A stretch of 32,289 nt of DNA, taken from contig JAHDBC010000015.1 in the NCBI GenBank assembly GCA_020630595.1, positions 29,679 to 61,967 of the forward strand, in the 5' to 3' direction. The stretch is from Planktomarina sp. (GTDB lineage: Bacteria > Pseudomonadota > Alphaproteobacteria > Rhodobacterales > Rhodobacteraceae). The notes beneath the pieces were generated by a model. That model had not been told where the DNA came from. It saw nothing but the letters and a program-made list of their open reading frames with translations, and ran no database searches. This document shows, piece after piece, positions 23,832-32,289 of this stretch; the stretch's first letter is position 1, and every line of letters starts with the position of its first letter. Both the position numbers and the translations under genes were made by a program.

Positions 23832-24758
23832 ATGACACAGACAGATTTGCCCAGCATCGACGCCCAGAAAATGATTGCCCGTGACCCGGCGACCCTTGCC
23901 GAACTGAAACGCGGGGCCGAAGATGTGGGATTTTTGACGCTGCACAACACGGCCATCACCGGCGACCGTGTGCGGAATCTGATCGAAACCTACCGCATGT
24001 TCTTTCGGTTGCCCGAAGCCGCCAAGCAACAGGTCAACATGGCGACGACAGGCGCAAATCGCGGATGGGGGGCATCGGGGTCCGAACAGGTCGATCCGAA
24101 TGCAAACCCCGATTACAAGCAAGTCTTTGACTGCGGATTCAAACTGGCCGATGGCGATCCGGTCGCGGATTTGAACCTGCCTGTCTATGCGCCCAACCAA
24201 TGGCCCGAAAACCTGACGCTGTTTCGGTCTGTGATCAAAACATACTATGACGCGGCCCTTGATGTGGCGATGGATGTGTTGCGCGCGATTGCCGCCACGG
24301 CGGGCGGTCCGGACGATTATTTCGATGATAAATTTTCGCGGCCCATGGCCCTGTTGCGGGGCAACTATTATCCCGAACGGCCCACTTGGGCCGGGGACAA
24401 GGATTTTGGCATCGCCACACACACCGATTACGGTTGTGTGACGCTGTTGGCCACCGATGGCGTGCCGGGGTTAGAGGTGCGCAAGCGCGGCGGCGGCTGG
24501 ATCCCCGTGAATTGCGAACCCGGGACGTTTGTCATCAACTTTGGCGAAATGCTGGAAATGTGGACCAATGGGCGGGTGGTGGCGACGCCGCACCGGGTCA
24601 AAGGCGGGTCGCAAGAACGGATTTCCGTGCCGTTGTTCTTTAACCCCAATCACGATGCGAACGTGGCACCCTATGGATCCGGCGAAACCATTCTGGCAGG
24701 TGAACATTTGGACAAGCGGTTCAAAGAAACCTATGTCCATTTGCAGGGCAAGGATTAA
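23832..24758 (+). CDS. 2-oxoglutarate/Fe(II)-type oxygenase of the isopenicillin N synthase-like family
   Basis: 308 residues. The N-terminal DIOX_N region (DVGFLTLHNTAITG, MFFRLPEAAKQQV) is followed by the core with iron ligands His197 and Asp199 (THTDYGCVTLL), His254 (ATPHRV) and the co-substrate arginine motif RIS (Arg263, Ser265). The double-stranded helix fold is complete. Members act on many small molecules, including gibberellin, flavonoid and amino-acid-like substrates; the substrate here is unknown. It is a single gene, with the stop overlapping that of tfoX-like gene at 24755-24758. No strong ribosome site is visible before the ATG. Confidence 0.92.
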   Translation: MTQTDLPSIDAQKMIARDPATLAELKRGAEDVGFLTLHNTAITGDRVRNLIETYRMFFRLPEAAKQQVNMATTGANRGWGASGSEQVDPNANPDYKQVFDCGFKLADGDPVADLNLPVYAPNQWPENLTLFRSVIKTYYDAALDVAMDVLRAIAATAGGPDDYFDDKFSRPMALLRGNYYPERPTWAGDKDFGIATHTDYGCVTLLATDGVPGLEVRKRGGGWIPVNCEPGTFVINFGEMLEMWTNGRVVATPHRVKGGSQERISVPLFFNPNHDANVAPYGSGETILAGEHLDKRFKETYVHLQGKD

Positions 24759-25081
24759 CCGTTCTGGATCAATGATTTGCGCGCCCAATCGGCCGCTTCG
24801 TCCGGGTCATCCTGTGCGCTGTCGGGCAATGTCCAATATCCCATGGTGGCCACTGACCCGTCTTTCTTGGCGTGGGTGAATTTTTCGCCCCCCAAACCGG
24901 CCAATGCGTCTGCCAGTTCATCATAGGCCTTGATGTAGATGCGGTTGTCGGAACTGACGATGGCAAAGATCGTGCCTTCGGAATAAAGGCTTAGCCCGCC
25001 GAACATCTTGCGGCTGGTCACCCCGGGCAGGGCACTGAACAAATCTTTGGCAAAGGCGATATCGGCGTCCGTAATGGACAT
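24755..25081 (-). CDS. TfoX N-terminal domain protein
   Basis: 108 residues. The ATG at 25081 shares a base with the stop of the SufA-like gene (TAATG); the extension upstream is out of family and rejected. The TfoX_N signature is present: DLFSALPGVTSRKMFGGLSL, IFAIVSSDNRIYIKA, and a short C-terminal helix with DEAADWARKSL. TfoX/Sxy proteins are linked to competence in gammaproteobacteria, but the short single-domain type is common in alphaproteobacteria and has no proven role there. It is the last gene of the Fe-S unit. Confidence 0.88.
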   Translation of the reverse strand: MSITDADIAFAKDLFSALPGVTSRKMFGGLSLYSEGTIFAIVSSDNRIYIKAYDELADALAGLGGEKFTHAKKDGSVATMGYWTLPDSAQDDPDEAADWARKSLIQNG

Positions 25082-25443
25082 TATTTCGCGAACAGCGCTT
25101 CGTCGAATTTGATGCTTTCGCCACATCCACAGGCATCGACAACGTTCGGGTTCTTGAATTTGAACCCTGATTCCAGAAGACTGGTTTCGTAATCGATTTG
25201 CGTGCCAAACAGGAACATCTGCGCCATGGGGGCAATCAAGACCTTTGCGCCATCCACTTCGACCACTTCGTCGTTGGGTTCGGCGGCGTCGACGTAATCC
25301 ATGGTGTATTCCATGCCAGCGCAGCCGCCTTTCTTGATGCCGATGCGCAGGCCAGTGTGGCCGCCCTTTGCCATCAGCTTTGTGATCTGCGCCACAGCTG
25401 CGGGTGTCAGGGTGATGGGGGCTTGTCCGGGAATGCCAAACAT
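25081..25443 (-). CDS. sufA: Fe-S cluster assembly A-type carrier (SufA/IscA family)
   Basis: 120 residues, ATG at 25443 with AAGGA. A-type carriers hold and transfer Fe-S clusters through three cysteines: Cys41 in GGCAGMEY and Cys105 and Cys107 in ACGCGES, all present. LTPAAVAQITKLM is the usual N-terminal helix. It follows a SufT-like gene, suggesting it belongs to the Suf system even though sufBCDS are not in the window. IscA or ErpA would be alternative names. Confidence 0.92.
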   Translation of the reverse strand: MFGIPGQAPITLTPAAVAQITKLMAKGGHTGLRIGIKKGGCAGMEYTMDYVDAAEPNDEVVEVDGAKVLIAPMAQMFLFGTQIDYETSLLESGFKFKNPNVVDACGCGESIKFDEALFAK

Positions 25444-25514
25444 CGGTCGCGTCCTTTTTGGGATGCAGTAAACCTAAGCTGCGGCACCGCGTGCCGCAAG
25501 GGGGCGAAAACAGA

Positions 25515-25874
25515 CTACATAAAGCCCAGTTCAAGCCGCGCTTCGTCTGACATCATGTCCATGCCCCAGGGGGGTTCCCATGTCAGTTCCACATCCACCT
25601 GTTTCACACCGGGGATTGGTTCGACCGCTTCCGCAACCCAGCCGGGCATTTCGCCGGCAACCGGGCACCCGGGGGCCGTCAGGGTCATGATGACCTTGAC
25701 TTCGGACTGGTCATTGATGTCGACCGTATAGACAAGCCCCAGATCATAGATGTTCACTGGGATTTCGGGGTCATAGACCGTGCGAATGCCATCCACGATA
25801 CTGTCATACAGCGGATGATCCGTGGAAGAGGGCGCGATCAGCGGTGCGCCTTCCATAAGGGGTTCGTCGGTCAT
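25515..25874 (-). CDS. sufT: SufT-like MIP18/DUF59 Fe-S assembly protein
   Basis: 119 residues, ATG at 25874 behind AAGGA. The family motif is DPEIPVNIYDLGLVY near residue 35, with the conserved Cys70 in TAPGCPVAGEM. The C terminus VDVELTWEPPWGMDMMSDEAR is typical of the SUF-associated branch. SufT-type proteins help Fe-S maturation, mostly under high demand. It is 71 bases upstream of the SufA-like gene on the same strand and probably its first operon partner. Confidence 0.9.
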   Translation of the reverse strand: MTDEPLMEGAPLIAPSSTDHPLYDSIVDGIRTVYDPEIPVNIYDLGLVYTVDINDQSEVKVIMTLTAPGCPVAGEMPGWVAEAVEPIPGVKQVDVELTWEPPWGMDMMSDEARLELGFM

Positions 25875-25945
25875 AATCTTCGATCCTTGACGTTTCTGGT
25901 CGGATATAGGCAGCGCAGCCGGGCGTGTAAATGCCCCCGCGCGTC

Positions 25946-28084
<2,139 letters not shown>

Positions 28085-28190
28085 GGATCAGCCCCTTTTT
28101 CAGAAGGATGCGCAGAAATTAACCTTTCTTCAATGGCTGGAAAGGATGAAGGGGAAAACTGGCAAAGGCCCGCGCCGAACGGTTTCCGCT

Positions 28191-28218
28191 CTTGCGTGCA
28201 GAAAATGCAGGACTATGG
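28191..28218 (+). promoter_or_regulatory. Possible heat-shock sigma-32 promoter for lon
   Basis: CTTG (28191-28194), a 17-base spacer, then ACTATGG (28212-28218), roughly fits the alphaproteobacterial RpoH pattern CTTG then CYTATNT. It lies 119 bases upstream of the lon start. The -10 match is partial. Confidence 0.3.
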
Positions 28219-28336
28219 TTTGGGCCAACCGGGTTGACGGAAACAGGTCCGCACCCCAACTAACACATTCGGAGCCTCGGAACGATTGCCTTTGACGGGA
28301 TCGCGGAAGGCTTGCCAATAACAAAGGATTTTATCC

Positions 28337-30742
28337 ATGACGATTGAGTTTGCAGACTCTTACCCCGTCCTTCCGCTGCGCGATATTGTGGTATTCCCCC
28401 ACATGATCGTGCCGCTGTTCGTGGGGCGCGACAAATCTGTCCGTGCGCTGGAACAGGTGATGCAGGACGACAAACACATCCTGCTGGCGGCGCAAAAAGA
28501 TGCGGCCAATGATGACCCGACCGAAGACGATATCTATGAAACCGGCGTGCTGGCCAATGTGCTGCAGCTTTTGAAGCTGCCCGATGGCACCGTCAAAGTT
28601 CTGGTCGAAGGTCGGCAGCGTGTGCACATCACGGAATATCTGGAAAATGACCGCTATTTCGAAGCGCGCGCGGATTTGTTGGACCAAACGGACGGCGACG
28701 AAGACGCCGTGGCGGCGCTGGTTCGGTCAGTGACCACTGATTTTGAACGCTACGCCAAGGTCAAGAAAAACATCCCGGAAGAAGCGCTTTCCGCGATTTC
28801 CGAAACCCGCAATCCCGCCAAGCTTGCCGATTTGGCGGCGGGTCATCTGGGCGTTGAAAGCGACGAAAAACAGGGGCTTTTGGAAACGCTGGATGTGGCG
28901 GAACGGCTGGAAAAAGTGTTCGGCCTGATGCAGGGTGAAATGTCTGTTTTGCAGGTCGAAAAAAAGATCAAGACCCGCGTCAAATCGCAGATGGAAAAGA
29001 CCCAGCGCGAATATTATTTGAACGAACAGATGAAGGCCATCCAGAAGGAACTGGGTGATGGCGAAGAAGGTGAAGGCGAAATTGCCGAACTGGAAGCCAA
29101 GATTGCCGAAACAAAGCTGTCCAAAGAAGCGCAAGAAAAGGCAGAGGCAGAGCTGAAAAAGCTGAAAAACATGTCGCCCATGTCTGCCGAAGCCACAGTT
29201 GTGCGCAACTATCTGGATTGGATGCTGTCGATCCCGTGGGGCACACGGTCCCGCGTCAAGAAAGATCTGGGCCGCGCGCAAACCATTCTGGATGATGACC
29301 ACTATGGGTTGGACAAGGTCAAGGAACGCATTGTCGAATATCTGGCGGTGCAACAGCGGTCCAAAAAGCTGAAAGGCCCGATCATGTGTTTGGTCGGCCC
29401 TCCGGGTGTTGGGAAAACATCGCTGGGCAAATCTGTGGCCAAGGCAACGGGGCGCGAATTCATTCGTATTTCGCTGGGTGGTGTGCGTGACGAATCCGAA
29501 ATTCGGGGCCACCGCCGGACCTATATCGGGTCGATGCCCGGTAAAATCATCCAAGCGTTGAAAAAGGCGAAAACCACCAACCCGTTGATCCTGTTGGATG
29601 AAATCGACAAAATGGGCCAGGATTTCCGGGGCGATCCGGCATCTGCGATGTTGGAAGTGTTGGACCCTGAACAGAACTCCACCTTTGTGGATCATTATCT
29701 TGAGGTTGAATACGACCTGTCAGACGTGATGTTTTTGACCACATCGAATTCCTACAACATGCCGGGGCCGCTGTTGGACCGGATGGAAATCATCCCGCTT
29801 GCTGGTTACACCGAAGAGGAAAAGGCCGAAATCGCCCATCGCCACTTGATCCCCAAACAGGTCAAGAACCACGGGCTGAAGGCCAAAGAATTCACGCTGG
29901 AACCCGAAGCCCTGCAAGAAACCATTCGCGTCTACACGCGCGAAGCAGGGGTGCGGAACCTGGAACGTGAAATCGGCAAGATCGCACGGAAGGCTGTGAC
30001 CAAGATCGTCAAGAAAGAAGCCGAACAGGTGACTGTGACGGCGGACAATCTGGATGAATATCTGGGCGTCAAGAAATTCCGTTATGGTCTGGCTGAATTG
30101 GAAGATCAGGTCGGTGTTGTCACTGGGCTGGCTTATACATCGGTCGGTGGGGATCTGTTGCACATCGAAGCGTTGAAACTTCCCGGCAAGGGGCGGATGA
30201 AAACCACCGGGAAACTGGGCGATGTGATGAAGGAATCCATTGATGCCGCGTCATCCTACGTGCGGTCCATCGCGCCGGACATCGGGGTCAAACCACCTGC
30301 GTTCGAAAAGATGGACATTCACGTACACGTGCCCGATGGCGCAACGCCAAAAGATGGCCCATCTGCCGGTCTGGCCATGGTCACATCGATTGTGTCTGTT
30401 CTGACAGGCATTCCGGTGCGCCGTGATATTGCCATGACCGGAGAGGTGACATTGCGCGGCAATGCATCGGCCATTGGCGGGTTAAAGGAAAAACTGCTGG
30501 CGGCACTGCGTGGTGGCATCAAAACGGTCCTGATCCCTGAAGAAAACGAAAAGGATCTGCCGGAACTGCCAGACAGCGTGAAAGACGGGTTGGAAATCAT
30601 CCCGGTCAAACATGTGTCAGAAGTGTTGAAGATCGCGTTGACAGATACGCCCAAGGCAATCGAATGGGACGAAGCCGCAGAAGAAGCCGCGGCCGCAGCC
30701 CTTAGCGCATCTGGCACGGGGGCTGGCGCGACCGCGCACTAA
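28337..30742 (+). CDS. lon: ATP-dependent protease Lon
   Basis: Hexameric serine protease that degrades damaged and regulatory proteins. 801 residues. The N-terminal LON substrate domain starts YPVLPLRDIVVFPHMIVPLF; the coiled-coil region is rich in Lys and Glu near residues 190-290; the AAA+ module has Walker A GPPGVGKT and Walker B ILLDEIDKM; the protease domain has the Ser676 nucleophile in DGPSAGLAM and Lys719 in GGLKEKLLAALRGG. ATG at 28337 has AAAGGA. The C-terminal tail is alanine-rich (EEAAAAALSASGTGAG). Followed by a strong terminator and then an HU gene, the arrangement known from many proteobacteria. Confidence 0.98.
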   Translation: MTIEFADSYPVLPLRDIVVFPHMIVPLFVGRDKSVRALEQVMQDDKHILLAAQKDAANDDPTEDDIYETGVLANVLQLLKLPDGTVKVLVEGRQRVHITEYLENDRYFEARADLLDQTDGDEDAVAALVRSVTTDFERYAKVKKNIPEEALSAISETRNPAKLADLAAGHLGVESDEKQGLLETLDVAERLEKVFGLMQGEMSVLQVEKKIKTRVKSQMEKTQREYYLNEQMKAIQKELGDGEEGEGEIAELEAKIAETKLSKEAQEKAEAELKKLKNMSPMSAEATVVRNYLDWMLSIPWGTRSRVKKDLGRAQTILDDDHYGLDKVKERIVEYLAVQQRSKKLKGPIMCLVGPPGVGKTSLGKSVAKATGREFIRISLGGVRDESEIRGHRRTYIGSMPGKIIQALKKAKTTNPLILLDEIDKMGQDFRGDPASAMLEVLDPEQNSTFVDHYLEVEYDLSDVMFLTTSNSYNMPGPLLDRMEIIPLAGYTEEEKAEIAHRHLIPKQVKNHGLKAKEFTLEPEALQETIRVYTREAGVRNLEREIGKIARKAVTKIVKKEAEQVTVTADNLDEYLGVKKFRYGLAELEDQVGVVTGLAYTSVGGDLLHIEALKLPGKGRMKTTGKLGDVMKESIDAASSYVRSIAPDIGVKPPAFEKMDIHVHVPDGATPKDGPSAGLAMVTSIVSVLTGIPVRRDIAMTGEVTLRGNASAIGGLKEKLLAALRGGIKTVLIPEENEKDLPELPDSVKDGLEIIPVKHVSEVLKIALTDTPKAIEWDEAAEEAAAAALSASGTGAGATAH

Positions 30743-30765
30743 CGCGGCAGTCGCAACAAACATGG

Positions 30766-30802
30766 GGCAGGCGTTCGGCACAGATCGAACGCCTGCCTTT
30801 TT
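30766..30802 (+). terminator. Rho-independent terminator of lon
   Basis: GGCAGGCGTTCG (30766-30777) pairs perfectly with CGAACGCCTGCC (30786-30797), 12 bp, loop 8, followed by TTTTT. It begins 23 bases after the lon stop. Confidence 0.93.
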
Positions 30803-30897
30803 CGTTTTGACTGGCGATTTTTCGTCGCAACAGGCGAAACGACCGGTTTATCCTTGCGATTTCAGCAAAACACCGTCAGATTCAGCGCATATGATAA

Positions 30898-30913
30898 CGT
30901 GGTATAAACCACG
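30898..30913. promoter_or_regulatory. Short palindrome upstream of the HU-like gene
   Basis: CGTGGT (30898-30903) and ACCACG (30908-30913) around ATAA, 45 bases before the HU start. It could be an operator or leader hairpin. Confidence 0.3.
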
Positions 30914-30958
30914 ATCGGGCAGGATGCATGACATCACTCATGCGAAAAAGGGCAGATT

Positions 30959-31426
30959 ATGAAAGATATGCAGGACGAAGTGTTGTCCAATCTGGGCATC
31001 ATGGCAGACATGAAGGCGGTTCAAATGCCAGAAGACCTTAAGAAAAAAGAATTGATCCAGATGATTGCGGACAAGACCGGACAGAAAAAGTCCGAAGTCA
31101 AGCAAGTTGCCGAAGCCATGCTGGATATTTTGGGCGATCAGCTGGCCGCCGGTCGGCCGCTTAATCTTCAGCCCCTTGGCAAAGTTCAGGTGTTGAACGA
31201 AAAACTGCAACCCAACGCCCACATCATCAAATGCAAACTGCGGCGCACGATTGCAAGCGACGCAGAAACCGTCGCGTCGGCCAACGCAGATCCGGCGGCA
31301 TCACCTGCACCGGCCCCCCAGCGCAAACGCACGACGCTGGCGCCTGCTGTCGCCAAACCCAACAAGACGTCGCTGGCCCCCAAACCCAAGAAGACGTCGC
31401 TGGCTGCCCCCGCCAAGGGTGCCTGA
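30959..31426 (+). CDS. HU-like DNA-binding protein with basic repeat tail
   Basis: 155 residues, ATG at 30959 behind AAGGG. Residues about 27-75 follow the HU/IHF helical core and first strands (DLKKKELIQMIADKTGQKKS, then VAEAMLDILGDQLAAGRPL and LGKVQVLNEK). The long beta arm with the RNP-proline tip is absent; after LNEK only LQPNAHIIKCKLRR is left. There is a 26-residue N-terminal extension with acidic and Met residues, and a C-terminal tail with Pro, Ala and Lys (PAPAPQRKRTTLAPAVAKPN) ending in two nine-residue repeats. The tail resembles histone H1-like tails. Position after lon matches the usual lon-hupB order. Confidence 0.83.
   Translation: MKDMQDEVLSNLGIMADMKAVQMPEDLKKKELIQMIADKTGQKKSEVKQVAEAMLDILGDQLAAGRPLNLQPLGKVQVLNEKLQPNAHIIKCKLRRTIASDAETVASANADPAASPAPAPQRKRTTLAPAVAKPNKTSLAPKPKKTSLAAPAKGA
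31353..31404 (+). repeat. 27-nt tandem repeat in the HU-like gene tail
   Basis: CCAAACCCAACAAGACGTCG (31353 onward, to 31377) recurs at 31380-31404 with one change, a 27-nt (nine-codon) period encoding KPNKTSLAP then KPKKTSLAA. An earlier unit KRTTLAP is a degenerate relative. Confidence 0.8.
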
Positions 31427-32036
31427 GACCACACACCAGTATCCGCCCATCGCCGTGCTGCGCCATGGCGAAACCGAATGGAATGTTTCGGGGCGGATGC
31501 AGGGTCATCTGGACAGTCCGTTGACCGCATTGGGCCTGCAACAAGCGCAGGCCCAAAGGCGTTTGTTGGCAGAGTTCATCACCGATGACTGGGCCATTCG
31601 ATCCAGCCCGCAGGGCAGGGCGCTGCACACCGCCGCGATTGCGTGTTCGGGGCTGGCCCAATGGATACGAACGGACGACCGTCTGGCAGAGATTGATCTG
31701 GGGGCGTGGTCAGGTGATCACAAGGACACGATCAAATCCCGTGTCAGGGCGGCACAGGGTGCGTTACCCGGGCCGCTTGACCATTACGCGCATACCCCTG
31801 GCGAAAATTTCATCGATCTGCAGGTCCGCTGCAAGGCGGTTCTGGATGATCTGTCGACCCCGACGGTTCTGGTAACCCATGGCATCACCAGTCGCATGAT
31901 CCGGTTGATTGCGCAGGGCTTACCCCTTGAAATGATTGCGGAATTGCCCGGTGGGCAAGGCAACATTCATGTCGTCGAAGCAGGCACGCACCGCACGCTG
32001 GGGCCAGCGGTTGATCGGTTTGAAACGACACTGTGA
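31419..32036 (+). CDS. Histidine phosphatase family protein (phosphoglycerate mutase-like)
   Basis: 205 residues. The start is the GTG at 31419, which overlaps the HU stop by eight bases and gives MPETTHQYPPIAVLRHGETE; no ATG exists early in the frame, and the next GTG would cut the first strand. Catalytic residues are His in RHGE near the N terminus and His in LVTHGITSRMIR near residue 152. The pattern RADQ-like SSPQGRALHTAAIA is typical of cofactor-dependent phosphatases of the family. Substrate unknown; cobalamin-related or phosphoglycerate-type members are alternatives. It is translationally coupled to the HU-like gene. Confidence 0.88.
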   Translation: MPETTHQYPPIAVLRHGETEWNVSGRMQGHLDSPLTALGLQQAQAQRRLLAEFITDDWAIRSSPQGRALHTAAIACSGLAQWIRTDDRLAEIDLGAWSGDHKDTIKSRVRAAQGALPGPLDHYAHTPGENFIDLQVRCKAVLDDLSTPTVLVTHGITSRMIRLIAQGLPLEMIAELPGGQGNIHVVEAGTHRTLGPAVDRFETTL

Positions 32037-32099
32037 ACCCATGGATCAGGCCTTTGCCGTGGCCATGCACAAAATCATCCAAAACCAACAAAATTGCGC

Positions 32100-32128
32100 T
32101 TGCATCTGGTGTGTTGCCTAGTTTATCC
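32100..32128 (+). promoter_or_regulatory. Possible promoter of the tRNA-Val/tRNA-Asp genes
   Basis: TTGCAT (32100-32105), 17-base spacer, TTATCC (32123-32128), 10 bases before the tRNA-Val 5' end. The -10 is weak. Confidence 0.35.
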
Positions 32129-32138
32129 CCCGGCTCAC

Positions 32139-32214
32139 GGGTGATTAGCTCAGTTGGTAGAGCGCTTCCTTTACACGGAAGATGTCGGGAGTTCGAGCCT
32201 CTCATCACCCACCA
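32139..32214 (+). tRNA. tRNA-Val (anticodon UAC)
   Basis: Acceptor GGGTGAT pairs with ATCACCC; D stem GCTC/GAGC; anticodon stem CTTCC/GGAAG with loop TTTACAC gives anticodon TAC; T stem GGGAG/CTCTC (one G-U) with loop TTCGAGC; discriminator A, and CCA encoded at 32212-32214. Confidence 0.96.
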
Positions 32215-32239
32215 TCCCATTCTGGTGGGAGCTTAGCGG

Positions 32240-32289
32240 GCGGTTGTAGCTCAGTTGGTTAGAGTACCGGCCTGTCACGCCGGGGGTCG
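32240..32289 (+). tRNA. tRNA-Asp (anticodon GUC), 3' end cut by window edge
   Basis: GCGGTTG acceptor strand, TA, D arm GCTCAGTTGGTTAGAG, then CCGGC CTGTCAC GCCGG with anticodon GTC. The T arm and 3' end lie beyond the window. It follows tRNA-Val by 25 bases. Confidence 0.93.

Noticed and set aside
21829..24758. P450 and 2-oxoglutarate oxygenase as a natural product cluster
   Set aside because: They are on opposite strands with tpiA between them, and there is no scaffold enzyme, transporter or cluster regulator.
32139..32289. tRNA genes as a mobile element integration site
   Set aside because: No integrase, and no repeated 3' tRNA fragment, occurs in the window; the second tRNA is cut by the edge so it cannot be judged fully.

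Overview
The window is a gene-dense, moderately GC-rich piece of a bacterial chromosome. It most likely comes from an alphaproteobacterium of the Rhodobacterales (Roseobacter group). The protein sequences point there: an Rhodobacter-type ferredoxin-NADP reductase (fpr), a ferredoxin-type sulfite reductase cluster with DUF934 and DUF2849 partners, a Roseobacter-style Hint protein, an IF3 beginning [20 protein letters not shown], and a small DUF1127 protein. No transposase, integrase, phage gene or CRISPR array is visible. No stretch longer than 300 bases lacks a gene. Almost everything reads as stable core chromosome.

Layout. 1-4850 is all on the minus strand: a DEAD-box RNA helicase (cut by the window edge), a small exported protein of unknown function, release factor 3 (prfC) and a Hint-domain protein. 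4996-6899 is a plus-strand pair, a short-chain dehydrogenase overlapping an AlkC-like DNA glycosylase. 6896-11872 is minus strand and reads, in transcription order, pyrC, pyrE, dnaB, a FosA-like glutathione transferase and a Tat-exported agmatine deiminase-family protein. 12029-12659 carries two small plus-strand genes, a membrane protein and a DUF1127 protein. 12677-14578 holds glutaryl-CoA dehydrogenase and infC on the minus strand. 14764-15708 is an unusual alanine-rich, membrane-anchored acidic protein.

15784-21235 (minus) is a sulfate/sulfite assimilation block: cysG, DUF2849, cysI, cysH, DUF934 and then fpr. CysG makes the siroheme for CysI, CysH reduces APS to sulfite, CysI reduces sulfite to sulfide, and Fpr can supply reduced ferredoxin. 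A divergent Lrp/AsnC regulator (21368-21832) faces cysG, and the shared intergenic region contains a near-perfect match to the E. coli Lrp consensus site. 21829-23735 is tpiA followed by a cytochrome P450. 23832-24758 is a 2-oxoglutarate/Fe(II)-type oxygenase. 24755-25874 is an Fe-S assembly set (SufT-like, SufA/IscA-like) with a TfoX N-terminal domain protein. 25946-28084 has two small lipoproteins flanking tgt. 28337-31426 is lon followed by a divergent HU-like protein, then a histidine phosphatase (31419-32036). The window ends with tRNA-Val(UAC) and the start of tRNA-Asp(GUC).

No clearly new defence or mobile system is present. The most interesting signals are an apparent AUA start codon on infC, the Lrp-type operator in front of cysG, a lysine- and arginine-free acidic helical protein, an HU variant without the DNA-binding arm, a complete FosA active site in the dnaB operon, an SDR lacking the catalytic Tyr and Lys, and several unexplained palindromes and repeats.
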